A stretch of DNA of 64,000 nucleotides, taken from NCBI GenBank assembly GCA_019137255.1, contig WPDH01000493.1:37548-101547 (forward strand), given 5' to 3'. This stretch comes from Corinectria fuckeliana (Eukaryota; Ascomycota; Sordariomycetes; Hypocreales; Nectriaceae). This document shows, piece by piece, positions 33,386-43,969 of this stretch (its first letter is position 1; each line of letters starts with the position of its first letter). The notes under the pieces are model-generated. The model searched no databases, was not told the DNA's origin, and worked only from the letters and a program-made list of their open reading frames with translations. The translations under genes and the position numbers were made by a program.

Positions 33386-36300
33386 ATGGATGAAATGTTC
33401 GACGTGTTCGAGGGCGGGGCCGATGCTGCAAGCTCTAGCGAAGACGAGCGAGTGCCCCAGAAGAGCCGGAACCGCGACCGGACGAAGAAGAGAAAGGCCG
33501 ACCAGGCGGTTCACGGCAACGGCGTTAAGCAGGCGCAGGATGTGCATATGGAGGACGCTGCCGAGACTTCTAAAGACGACGCCTCAGACGACGAGAACTC
33601 CGATACCCCCAGCCAGCAAGACAAAAAGCGAAGGAAGAAGGAGGACGGCCCAGCTCCCGTCATGACAGACGCCTTCCAGACGGCCGAGTCGAGAGAGGTT
33701 GCTGGCGCAGCGACCTTTGTGCCGCAGGACTCCTCGCTGGTATTATCGCATAATATCCAGCATCAGGTTGCCCTGCCGCCAGACCTGGATTACGAATATG
33801 TTCCCTTGTCCGAGCACAAGGCGCCCAAAGAGCCAGCGAGAGTCTACTCTTTCAAGCTGGATCCCTTCCAAAGCCTTTCGGTGGCATCCATCGAGCGCGA
33901 CGAAAGTGTGCTGGTGTCGGCACACACTTCTGCTGGAAAGACAGTCGTCGCTGAGTACGCCATTGCGCAATGTCTCAAGCGCAACCAGAGGGTCATCTAT
34001 ACGAGTCCGATCAAGGCCCTGAGCAACCAAAAGTACCGAGATTTCGACGGTATCTTTGGAGATGCGGGCTTGATGACCGGTGATGTCACCATCAACCCTA
34101 CTGCGAGTTGTCTGGTCATGACGACGGAGATTCTGCGATCCATGTTATACCGCGGCTCCGAGATTATGCGAGAGGTTGCGTGGGTCATCTTCGATGAGAT
34201 CCATTACATGCGCGACAAGACGCGAGGTGTCGTCTGGGAGGAGACCATCATCATGCTTCCCGACAAGGTCCGATTCGTCTTCCTCTCGGCCACCATCCCC
34301 AACGCCTTCCAGTTCGCAGAATGGATTGCCAAGATTCACCACCAGCCCTGCCACGTCGTTTACACCGATTTCCGACCCACGCCGTTGCAGAACTACTTCT
34401 TTCCCTCAGGGGGCACTGGAGCGAGACTCATCGTTGACGAGAAGAGCAACTTCAACGAGCAAAACTTCAATTTGGTTATGCAGGAGGTGGAGGAGAAGAA
34501 GGGCGCCGAACCTTCAGACCCCAACGCGAGAATGAAAGGAAAGGGCAAGAACAAGAAGATCAACAAGGGTGGTGCTGCAGACAGTGGCTCAGACATCTCT
34601 AAGATCATTCGAATGACTGTCAAGAAAAAGTTCAATCCCGTCATTGTCTTCAACTTCAGCAAACGAGAATGCGAAAACATGGCTATGACCATCTCTAGTT
34701 TTAGCTTCAACGACGACTCGGAAAAGGCTATGGTACGTAAAGTCTTCAACAGCGCCATCGAGAGCTTGTCGGAGCAGGATCGCGAATTGCCCCAGATTAT
34801 CCAAATTCTGCCCTTGCTCGAGAGGGGCGTCGGCGTCCATCATTCGGGTCTGTTGCCCATCCTCAAGGAGACGATTGAGATTCTGTTCCAAGAATCTCTC
34901 ATCAAGGTCCTCTTTGCGACCGAGACCTTCTCTATCGGTTTGAACATGCCTGCCAAGACTGTTGTCTTCACGCAGGTGACAAAGTGGGACGGCGTCCAGA
35001 GGCGACCGCTCACATCGTCGGAGTACATTCAGATGGCTGGTCGAGCAGGTCGTCGTGGTCTGGACGCTCGAGGTATCGTCATCATGATGATCGACGACAA
35101 GCTGGAGCCCGAAACCGCCAAGCAAATCGTCACTGGTCAACAAGATCGCCTCAACTCTGCATTCTACCTGGGATACAACATGATATTGAACCTCCTGAGA
35201 ATTGAGGCCATCTCGCCTGAGTACATGCTAGAGAGATGTTTCCACCAATTCCAGAACGCATCTAGCGTACCGTCTCTGGAGAAGGACTTGATGTCTCTAC
35301 AGCAGGAGCGGGATTCCATGTCGATTCCCGACGAGTCGACAGTCAAGGACTACTACCAAATCCGCCAGCAACTCAACACCTACACCAAGGACATGCGAGC
35401 GGTTATTCAGCATCCCAATTACAGCCTTTCGTTCCTGCAGCCTGGCCGACTTGTCCAGATCTTCAACCCCAAGGTATCGGCCGAGAACGTTGGGGGTGGC
35501 GTTGACTTTGGCTGGGGTGTCATTGTCGAACACAAACCGCGTCGTGCGCCCAAGCTTGGAGAGCCTGAACACATTCCCCAGGAGTCGTACATTGTCGACG
35601 TCTTGCTCCCAATCTCCAAGTCCAGCGCCGAGTTCTCCCCTGGACAGCCTGCTTCTGAGATGCCTCCTGGAATCAATCCTCCGGTGGACGAGGACGACGT
35701 CATGCACCGCATAGTACCTTGCCTGCTGACCTGCGTCAAGGCCATGAGCCAGATCCGTCTGTTCTTGCCCAAGGAGGGCCTCAAGTCGGAACAAGACCAG
35801 GAGCAGCTGAGAAAGTCTCTGTCTGAGGTGAAGCGTCGCTTCCCCGACGGCCTACCTGTTCTTGATCCCCTTGAGAATATGGAGATTACCGATGACTCAT
35901 TCAAGAAGCTGCTTCGCAAGATTGAAGTCCTAGAGTCGAGACTGCTTGCGAACCCCCTGCACCTGTCCCCTCTTCTGCCGTCCCTCTGGGATCAATACCA
36001 CGCTAAGGTCCAGCTTGGCGAGACGGTCAAGGACAAGAAGAAGGCCATTGCCAAGGCGCACAGTATTGCCCAGATGGATGAGCTCAAGTCTCGCAAGCGT
36101 GTTCTGCGTCGACTTGGGTTCATCAACGAAGGCGAGGTCGTGGAGCTCAAGGCACGTGTCGCCTGCGAGATTTCTTCGACAGAAGGCCACGAGCTGCTCC
36201 TGTCCGAGCTGCTGTTCGACCGCTTCTTCAACGAGCTTACACCAGAGACGTGTGCTGCTGTGCTGAGCATCTTCATCTTTGACGAAAAGGTTGAAACATC

Positions 36301-36716
36301 ATCCCTTAAGGAGGAACTGCAGAAGCCATTCCGCGAGGTGCAAGCCAAGGCCAGAATCATTGCCAAGGTCAGCCAGGAGTGCAAGCTCGACGTCAACGAG
36401 GAGGAGTACGTGCAAAAGCTCAAGTGGCAGTTGATGGAGACGGTCTATTCGTGGGCCCAAGGACGCCCGTTTATCGAGATTTGGTGAGTTTTATGAGTAC
36501 TCTATTTTAGTGAATGGCCTTGCTAACTTGCACAGCAAAATGACGAACTCGTACGAAGGCTCATTGATCCGTCTCTTCCGCCGATTGGAGGAGCTGCTGC
36601 GACAGATGGCTCAGGCTGCGAAGGTTATGGGTAACGATGACTTGACCAAGAAGTTTGAGGACAGTCTCGGGAAGATTCGCAGGGACATTGTGGCCGCCCA
36701 GAGTTTGTACCTATAA
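33386..36716 (+). CDS. mtr4: ATP-dependent RNA helicase Mtr4/Dob1 of the nuclear exosome
   Basis: Two exons, 33386-36483 and 36536-36716, with a 52-nt intron (GTGAGT, CTAAC, CACAG), giving 1092 aa, near the 1073 aa of yeast Mtr4. After an acidic/basic disordered 100-residue N terminus come the Ski2-like helicase motifs: Walker A AHTSAGKT near residue 180, the DEIH box IFDEIHYMRD near 270, LSATIPN, and motif VI QMAGRAGRRG near 550. The rest forms the winged-helix, arch and ratchet domains, ending in the conserved GSLIRLFRRLEELLRQM. Mtr4 feeds RNA to the exosome in TRAMP and related complexes. The intron lies far 3' and splits a Cys codon. Assignment is firm. Confidence 0.96.
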
Positions 36717-36989
36717 GCGCCGTGTACTGTAGTGCATGGAAGGTGGCGGTACATAAAAAAAGAATTGGCATGGCATGGTTATTGTTTATGATGCCATCAC
36801 AGGCGAGGGAGTTCTGGCGTGTGGAAAGACGATGTTTGAATTGTATATCTGAGGCTCGAGACGATAGTTGGGATTTGCCGCAATGTAATCTATGAAAGCC
36901 CATGATATCTCCGTGATAGTAATTCTCCTGCAGAACCCCAAACGCCGCCGTTCTATTCGTTAGTGTTACAAACCTAAGAAGCATGGTAG

Positions 36990-37829
36990 CTAGGTCCGAT
37001 CACCGGATATTTCCATGATAAATCCAATACACAAGCTAAACACGACGCCGAAACCAACAAATATTTGCCACCGTTTACTCCAGATGCCTTCTTCGCGCAA
37101 TAACCAGGTCAGACTGCCAAGGGGGAAGAAAAAGCCAACCATCATGGCGCGGAATAGTATCTCTAACACGGACGCCATCCCGGCATACTCATCCTCGAGG
37201 GGATTGGGGTCCGAAGGGATCCCACCAGCGTTGTTGTCAATCCAGGCGTCCTCAAGGTTACGCAAGGCACCAGGGGAAGGCATTGAGTCCGGAGTGTAGT
37301 TTGCAGTGTGAATGGATGTGAACTGGGTGCGTAGGGTTGAGATCTCTGACGCGGTGAAGCCAGACTGGAGTAGTCGGTCGAAGCCCCGGGGGCGAGGCCT
37401 CGTAGACGTTGTGGGCTTGGAGCTACCGACCTGAGAGTCTTCGGGAGGCTTGTGAGAGGCAGCCTCCTCAGCCTCGAGCTCTTCGCTTGACAGCTCATCG
37501 CCAATGGAGCAGTTTACGTAGACGCGCGCAACCGGCGGGCCGTCGACGGCCTTTCCCTTGCCCTTGGGATCATCGGACGGCGGGGGCGGAGGCGGCGCCT
37601 TGAGGACGGCGCTGAGGGCGGCAGAGTCGGGGAGGAGACGGCCCTGGTAGATGAGGCGGAGGCGGGAGCGGGAGGCGAGGCGGGAGCGCAGGAGGTGCTT
37701 CAGGGAGAGGACGGTGGTGGACGCGGGCGACGGGACTTCGAGGTCGACGTCCGGCTGCGACGTGGAGAAGCGGATGGTGAGGTGGAGCGGGCGGACGGAG
37801 GGGCGCGAGGGCGGAGATCGGGACGTCAT
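36990..37829 (-). CDS. dsc3: DSC E3 ubiquitin ligase complex subunit 3
   Basis: Single exon, 279 aa. The N-terminal half is a ubiquitin-like domain (HLTIRFSTSQPDVDLEV, then LKHLLRSRL and RLRLIYQGRLL) with a Pro-rich insertion; the middle has an acidic linker and the FDRLLQSGFTASEISTLRTQF block typical of Dsc3/DUF2407 proteins. Two hydrophobic segments close the protein (FRAMMVGFFFPLGSLTWLL and FVGFGVVFSLCIGFIMEI). The DSC complex is a Golgi/endosome ligase that activates SREBP and handles membrane-protein quality control. The open frame runs upstream to 38084, but the Met at 37829 begins the plausible protein; upstream sequence has no domain character. It is divergent from ima1. Confidence 0.88.
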   Translation of the reverse strand: MTSRSPPSRPSVRPLHLTIRFSTSQPDVDLEVPSPASTTVLSLKHLLRSRLASRSRLRLIYQGRLLPDSAALSAVLKAPPPPPPSDDPKGKGKAVDGPPVARVYVNCSIGDELSSEELEAEEAASHKPPEDSQVGSSKPTTSTRPRPRGFDRLLQSGFTASEISTLRTQFTSIHTANYTPDSMPSPGALRNLEDAWIDNNAGGIPSDPNPLEDEYAGMASVLEILFRAMMVGFFFPLGSLTWLLREEGIWSKRWQIFVGFGVVFSLCIGFIMEISGDRT

Positions 37830-38316
37830 GGCAGGGGCATTTTGGGGAGGCTGGGTGTATGCGTGCTCTCTCACGGCGCGGTGTGCGGGAGGGGAGACGA
37901 GGCTGTGAAGACGTCGGGTGGCTGTCGTGATGGGATGGTGGATGGAGTGACGACCGGGTTGAGGCTCAACCGACACTGTGTGACGTGACCTCCACAAGCA
38001 CATGGCAGCCAGACTGCTTAGGGGTTCACATTTAGGGGGCTCCAGGGGACGACAGGGGATGACAGCGCGTTCCAGGGCCTGCACACCCCGCCAAAGTGGC
38101 CCGTGTGGACGGCTCGCCCCGGCACACGATCACTTAGCACAGGTGCAGTAATTACGTAGCAATAGGCTGCGACCGCCCGGCAGAATCCCAGAATCTCGCA
38201 CGTTTCATCATCACCTCCCCATCCGTCACTCTTCCATCTCACATCCGTTGGTCAGCTGTGTCGCGTCCTTTTCTTTGTAACTAAGCTTCGGTACTGTGCC
38301 CGATCATGAAGGAAGC
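37830..38316. promoter_or_regulatory. shared divergent promoter dsc3/ima1
   Basis: About 490 bp between divergent starts. It contains the ima1 leader with an upstream ATG at 38306 whose 13-codon frame (stop at 38345-38347) overlaps the main start in another frame. No other gene seen. Confidence 0.5.
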
Positions 38317-40506
38317 ATGCCGCGCCTCCGAGGGACAAAATATCTGACCTGCTTCTACTGCGGCAAGCGGTCCAACATCAAGCTCGATGGCAGCATCCGT
38401 GACTTTCTTTGTTTGTCCTGCGATGCAAGAAACTACCTAGACAAGGTGAGTGCTATCGAGACACAAAACTAACAAAAGGAATACTGACCGACTGATGGTA
38501 GAATGGAGACATCACCGACCCTCCTGTCGCAACCGAACGCGAAGCTCCCGCCACCCTTTACGCCGCCCCGCGACAATCCTCTCCCGTTACATCCCAAGAT
38601 AGCATCTTCTGCACAACATGCCTGAAGAACCAACGCCTCTTCACGTCCTCCCTTGCGCAGTACCTCCCCGATGACCCCTCGCACCCCGACTATGCCGAAC
38701 TCGAGCGCAACTATTACCGCTTCCGCAAGGGCCTCGAGGAGCGCTACCCCCAGGTGTGCGATGAGTGCGCTGAGCGCGTCGAGGGCCGGATCGTCCAGGC
38801 GGGTTATACGGCCAAAACGGACCACTTGCGGAGGATGATGGAGAAGAGCCGAGGAAGGAGAGACGACCCTGGGAGAACGACGATACTAGACTGGGCGAAT
38901 ACCCTGGGCAGAGGACTGTGGTGGGGAGGCCTCGTCGTGCAAATGCTGTGGCATTTAAGCGCTGTCTCCGCCGTGTTGCGGCGTCGGGACGAGGGGATGT
39001 ATGATCCGGACGACAAGAGCTGGCCGAAACTGGCCGAGACTGGCCTCGCCTGGGCCGTCGCATTTCTCCCACCGGCTGACACCCTGATCAACGGGGCATT
39101 CACGGCAAGCATCCTGTCGGTGTGGTGGAATCCCAAGTTTGTGCAGGTTAGCCGCGGCTTCACCAAGCACCTCCTAGGCTTCACGCAGTGGTACTCGTTC
39201 CAAGGCCTTATTGTCTTCTTCCGGTTTTTCTGTCGTCGGGTTCTAGAGATGGACGGCGGCCAGGCACAATCGAGGGCTGCTCAGCTAAGTGCCCACCTAG
39301 TCATGGTTTCTGTCATGATCTTGGTAAGTTCGCCAGAGAGTCAGACTAGAGACGTACTGACATGTGTAGATCTACCATCTGGCTCGGGGATCCATACGCA
39401 TCGATACCACCCCATTGTTTGGAACCCACAGCACAACAGTGTCGCCGAGGCAGACGAAACCGAAGCCGGCGAAGAGCAGGGAGGAACCAAAGACTTTCTC
39501 GGATCTCCTGAATGAGGCTCTTGAATCGCCGACCCCAGCACCGCAGAAGGATATGCTCAGTCGCCCACTAGTCCAGCCTCTCCCTCTGCCTTATCCCCCT
39601 ATGAATCCTATGCAGACACGAGAAAGCCCCCAGATACGAATGAGCTCGCTGGGCATCACTCCGCGTACCCCCCCTTCGCGACCCAATCAAACCCAATACT
39701 CTGAGGAGATGGACTGGACACCTACTCAATCCCAATCCCAACACCGCGCCTTTGCTGAAATGCCCCCGTCGAGTGGCCGGGCTGGGGCCTTTGGAGAGGC
39801 TCCCGCGCCCCATGAAGGTAGCCCGTTCTGGTACAAAGTCCCTGCTGCGCCGACAACCCCGGCCCAGCGTCTACGGAACCCAAATGTGCCTATTTTGAGG
39901 CCTAAGCCGGCACAGGAAGAGAATGCTTTCTTCCGATCCAGTACTCGGACAAACACACAGGGGAAAGAGGACGATGCGGGCAGTGTTGCGTTCAAGCCAC
40001 CCAGTTTCTTTGCGCCAGCGACAGAGAATGATGAGGCCAACACGCTGGCCGATTTGTTGAACCAGAGCTTCAGCCTAAGCCAGGAAAATGATGGTCCCGG
40101 GCCTCTTTCGTCGGAGACTTCAAGATGGACGTCCGTCAGCAGCCAGTTCGCTCGTCAGACCAAGAAGCCTCTCGGCGTAGAGTTTGTCATTCTTGCCTGC
40201 CTCCTGGCCCTGTGGCTATTGACAGTCGCCGTGGCCGTGCCTTTCGGCAGGGAACTACAACTCGCGATCCTCTCGGCGGCTGGAACAATAGCACTCCGCA
40301 CCACGGGCGAAACGAGCCAAGAGGTGAAGGACCAAGAAGCCCCAAACGCGGCGACGTACGCGGGATCAGTGCTGAGTGTCATAGAGCTTGCGGCCGTCTG
40401 CTGGATTGGATGGGAGGTGTGGAAGAGCGAAATAGAAGGCGGCAAATACGGGATTGGAATACTGGTCACCATGCTGGGCCACCAGGTTTGGAACACTGCT
40501 ATGTGA
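38317..40506 (+). CDS. ima1: inner nuclear membrane protein Ima1 (Samp1/NET5 family)
   Basis: Three exons: 38317-38445, 38502-39323 and 39370-40506, giving 695 aa. Introns are 56 and 46 nt with GTGAGT and GTAAGT donors. The N terminus holds the Ima1 zinc fold: CFYC at residues 12-15, CLSC at 32-35, then FCTTC and VCDEC in exon 2. Several hydrophobic segments follow (GLWWGGLVVQMLWHL, WAVAFLPPADTLING, FQGLIVFFRFF, LVMVSVMIL), then a disordered Ser/Pro linker and two final membrane helices near residues 595-640. Ima1 links heterochromatin and the cytoskeleton through the nuclear envelope in fission yeast. The start at 38317 is the one in frame with the zinc motifs; the ATG 11 nt upstream opens only a short uORF. 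Confidence 0.88.
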
Positions 40507-40992
40507 GGTTTTGGCAAGGATGCACTATGGATTCCGGATAGGCTGTTTATACGAGGGGGAATACTAGAAGGTGGCACATATTGTTGAAGACAAGGGCGTT
40601 TTTGGGAAGCATAGATGGCGTTGGAATTGGTTGTCTCGACTGGCTAGTGTGCACCAGGAGCCCAGTGAACATAGCCCACGCAAGGGTCGAACATAAGAGG
40701 AGGAGTTGTGGAAGAGAATGCCTCAATACACGTCGACAGGCGAGTCTTCGTTGTATGGTTTAGACGCCTTAGGTTCTCACCCGGATCTCTAAGTGGAGCC
40801 ATCGGTTATGCTTAAATCCACAACCCGTTAACAAAACATTTAGGAGTCGACTAGATCCCACACTTGAAAGACGCATCATTTCGTTATTTGTGTTTTTGTT
40901 TCTTGTTCTTTTGTTGGGCCATTTGTCTGCCTGCGGGATGGGACGTGCCATCGTGTACAAACTACCTATTCGTTTCAAACCTCACTTCAAAC
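40507..40992. other. convergent 3' flanks, no gene seen
   Basis: Space between ima1 and the dioxygenase gene. No coding frame of note; a T-rich tract lies at 40886-40912. Confidence 0.55.
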
Positions 40993-42262
40993 CTAACCCT
41001 CGAAAGGAGTCTCATAGGGACGCTCAGCCTGGGGAGTAATGCGGGCAAGATGCCTGCGCTGGCCCGACTTCCAGTCGACGATGGCAGTGTGCTGCACCAG
41101 CCGGTTGTCCCAGACGACGACGGTTCCGGCCTGCCACTTGACGCGGGCGTGGAAGTCGGCGCCCCAGGCGATGTGCTCGTAGAGGAAGTTGAGGATGGCG
41201 TCGGACTCTTCCTTCTTGAGGCCGACAATGTCGCGGGTGACTGCGCGAGAGGAATGTCAGAGGATGCATGCCTCGAGGCTGGGTACTTGGGTTGACTTAC
41301 ACTGAGGGTTGACGAAGAGAGACTTCTCGCCAGTGACGGGATGCGTCCGCACGATGGGGTGCTCGGAGACGACGGGCTCGCGTCGCTTGATGCTGCCCTT
41401 CTTGACGCTGGCGTTGACCTGCTCGATGCCCGAGTGCGTGGCCTTGAGCCCGTGCAGGATCCGCTGGAACGACGGCGACAGGCGGTTGTAGGCCTCGGCT
41501 GTGTTGGCGAACAGCGTGTCGCCGCCTGTCTCCGGGTTGTCGAGGATGTACAGGAACGTGGTGCCCGGCGGCTGCTGCTCGTACGAGACGTCCGAGTGCC
41601 AGGCCACGGAGCTGACGCGGCTCTTGAAGAAGGTCTCGTGCGACTTGTCGCCGGCGCCGCGGTGCACCAGGTGCACCTCCGGGTGCCCGGCCGGCGACCC
41701 GGACGTCGGGTGGATGTGGTGCCGGCCGAAGTAGCCGCCGAACGCAAGGGCCTCCGAGATGGGCAGGTCGGCGAAGTCCTGGTTGCGGAAGGCGACCACC
41801 TTGCGGTCGGCCACGTAGCGCGCGAGCTCGTCCTTGCCGGCGTCGCTGAGCGTGCTGAGCTGGACGCCGGTGACCTCGGTGCCGATGGTGGGCGTGAGGT
41901 GCGTGACCTGGGCGTCCTTGGCGAGGATGTTGGGGAACGAGAGGTCGGCGTCCTTGCCGTGGTCGTAGTGCTCGAAGGGTTGGAGGGGAGGGTACGTCTG
42001 GTCCTTGTTCCAGGTGGGGAGGTAGTTGGGATACTGGTGAGGCCTGTTAATCTCTTGGAGTTCCGGGGTCACCTTCAGGCGTGGAAGGGAGCGAACCAAC
42101 CTTGGCTGCGGCGAATTCGTCAGTGCCCTGCTCCTCCAGATCCTTGGAGTAGGCCACAGGTGCCAGCTCCTTGTAGGCGCCCGGGACGCCGCCGGCGTAG
42201 AGCTTCAGCTTGGAGGCGTCGGCCGGCGGGTTGGTGACAGTCTCGGTTGCTGAGGGAGCCAT
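40993..42262 (-). CDS. TauD-type Fe(II)/2-oxoglutarate dioxygenase
   Basis: Three exons on the minus strand: 42262-42101, 42033-41301 and 41240-40993, giving 380 aa. Introns use GTTGGT...CACCAG and GTAAGT...CGCAG. The iron ligands are visible as WHSD (His200, Asp202) and the distal QHTAIVDW (His349); RHLARIT supplies the 2-oxoglutarate Arg. DLPISEALAFGGYFG, GDTLFANTAEAYNRLS and THPVTGEKSLFVNPQ are TauD-family blocks. Fungal members include sulfonate dioxygenases such as yeast Jlp1, which release sulfite from alkyl sulfonates, and enzymes for other substrates, so the substrate is not fixed. It shares an upstream region with a Dal5-type permease on the other strand. An in-frame Met 34 codons upstream is possible but looks like leader. 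Confidence 0.88.
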
Positions 42263-43969
42263 GATATCAGGTATTGATTGTTTGGGTAAGTCGATTCCGA
42301 GACTAGCAGAATGCTGAACTGATAAGAATGCAATAGGCAAATATATCACCGACCCCCCTTCCAAAGAACCAGGGCGTGCTCTTTATATACGCAACCTTCG
42401 TTATTCCCGACACTCATCATCTCGGGCGTCGGTATCGCCATCTCGCAAATGGATGCCGATGTCAGCCATCCAACGCGGGGAAGTCAGACTTTAGCCACAG
42501 CCGGCGGAACACGGAAAAGAAGGGAACAAAACCGGCGAATCTCAGCGCGTCGAATGTCTAGATACGTGACGACTTTACAAAAAAAAGCAAAACCGGCGAA
42601 ACCCTGAGAGCCCTCCCCCTCTGGACCTCTCAGCAACCCGGCGTCACGAAGTGGGATTGTGCAAGTGCTGCGTCCATTTGCGTTGGCCGCGTCGTTTGCT
42701 GATCGAAGAGCGGACCGGGAGCCAGTCGACATCGCGGCGCAAATCACGCAATGGGGCCGACAAGCCGAGTTCCGTGCTTCGGCAGTGCTGTGCTGGTGGC
42801 CAACGTTTTTTTATCTTGGGAGTGGATCGTCGTTGATTGCGCCATCACGACGTGCTCGAGGCCAAGACGCCTGCGCGAACGTTGGTGTCGCAATCCCAAG
42901 GGCCGAGTCACGCAATGCCATTGTGCGGCTATCAGCATGTCGGTTGTCGGACGATACAAGAACCCTCGCCATCCAAAGATAAGAGAGCCTGAAGAATGTT
43001 TCGAGTTTTAGAGAAGAGTCCTGGCTGTGTCCTAGGCAGGTCCTACATACATAGTAGGTTTGTATCCTCGGGGAGCGTTTGCAAAGATGCCATGTATGTA
43101 TGCTCTCGCGCCGGCATCTCTATCTCGATGACGAAAACACTCCGACACATCTCGCCCACTAGACTAGGAGTTTCCCTACTGCAGACTAAAGGCGGGAGAG
43201 TTTACCGGACTCCAACAAGCATAATCCATCCCGCAGGATATCGGCCGGAGCGCACAGCGATTGGACTCGCCCGCTGGGCACGCCATCCTCGATGTCCTCC
43301 TCTTGCGGACAAACCTCCGTCATGGGCGGTCATGTTAGCTGGCGAGCCTCCACGCGGTGGGTTTCACCAACGAAGCCAGCTCCGTCAATTCGCCCCCAGG
43401 TCGGTAAACGCTGCAAGCGGCGGCTTGTTAACTTAGGGGGGGGGGGGGGGGTCTGATGTAACTCTATCCGGTCTTCGCCATTGGCTTGTCGGCGACGGCC
43501 CGGTGTGAACGGGCTCGAGCAGGCTCAGTGCTTTCGCAGAGGAATTAATCAATTGCCTTGTTCGAAATTCCAACGGAGGCAAGAAAAGTAGCTGGGATGT
43601 CGGACCAAGAGTCTGGGCGCACCAGCGATGGCACCATGAGATAGGCGTCGAGTCTTGCGTTTTTTGAGGTGATACCGAGAGCACATCGCGACATTGCGTC
43701 CCCCACTGAACGAGCCAAGGAACTCGTTCGAGACCCCCCCCNNNNNNNNNNNNNNNNNCCCCCCCCCCCCCCCCCCCCCTTCCTCCCCCCCTTGGGTTTC
43801 TGTTTTTTTTCTTCGTGGGAGATGAGTGTCGACGGCCCGAGTCTTTATAACGCGGGCCTTGCATCCTGTTTGTGTCCCCTTTCCTCGCAGGCCTGCAGCT
43901 GTTACATCTCCGCGGCATCTCTCTCGCATCCGCCATATCTCCGCGCGGGACTCGCATGTAGATTACACC
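42263..43969. promoter_or_regulatory. intergenic between divergent dioxygenase and permease genes
   Basis: About 1.7 kb with no convincing gene. It includes a G-run at 43436-43450 and an assembly gap of N at 43742-43758 inside a C homopolymer. The region presumably carries both promoters; true length is uncertain because of the gap. Confidence 0.45.
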
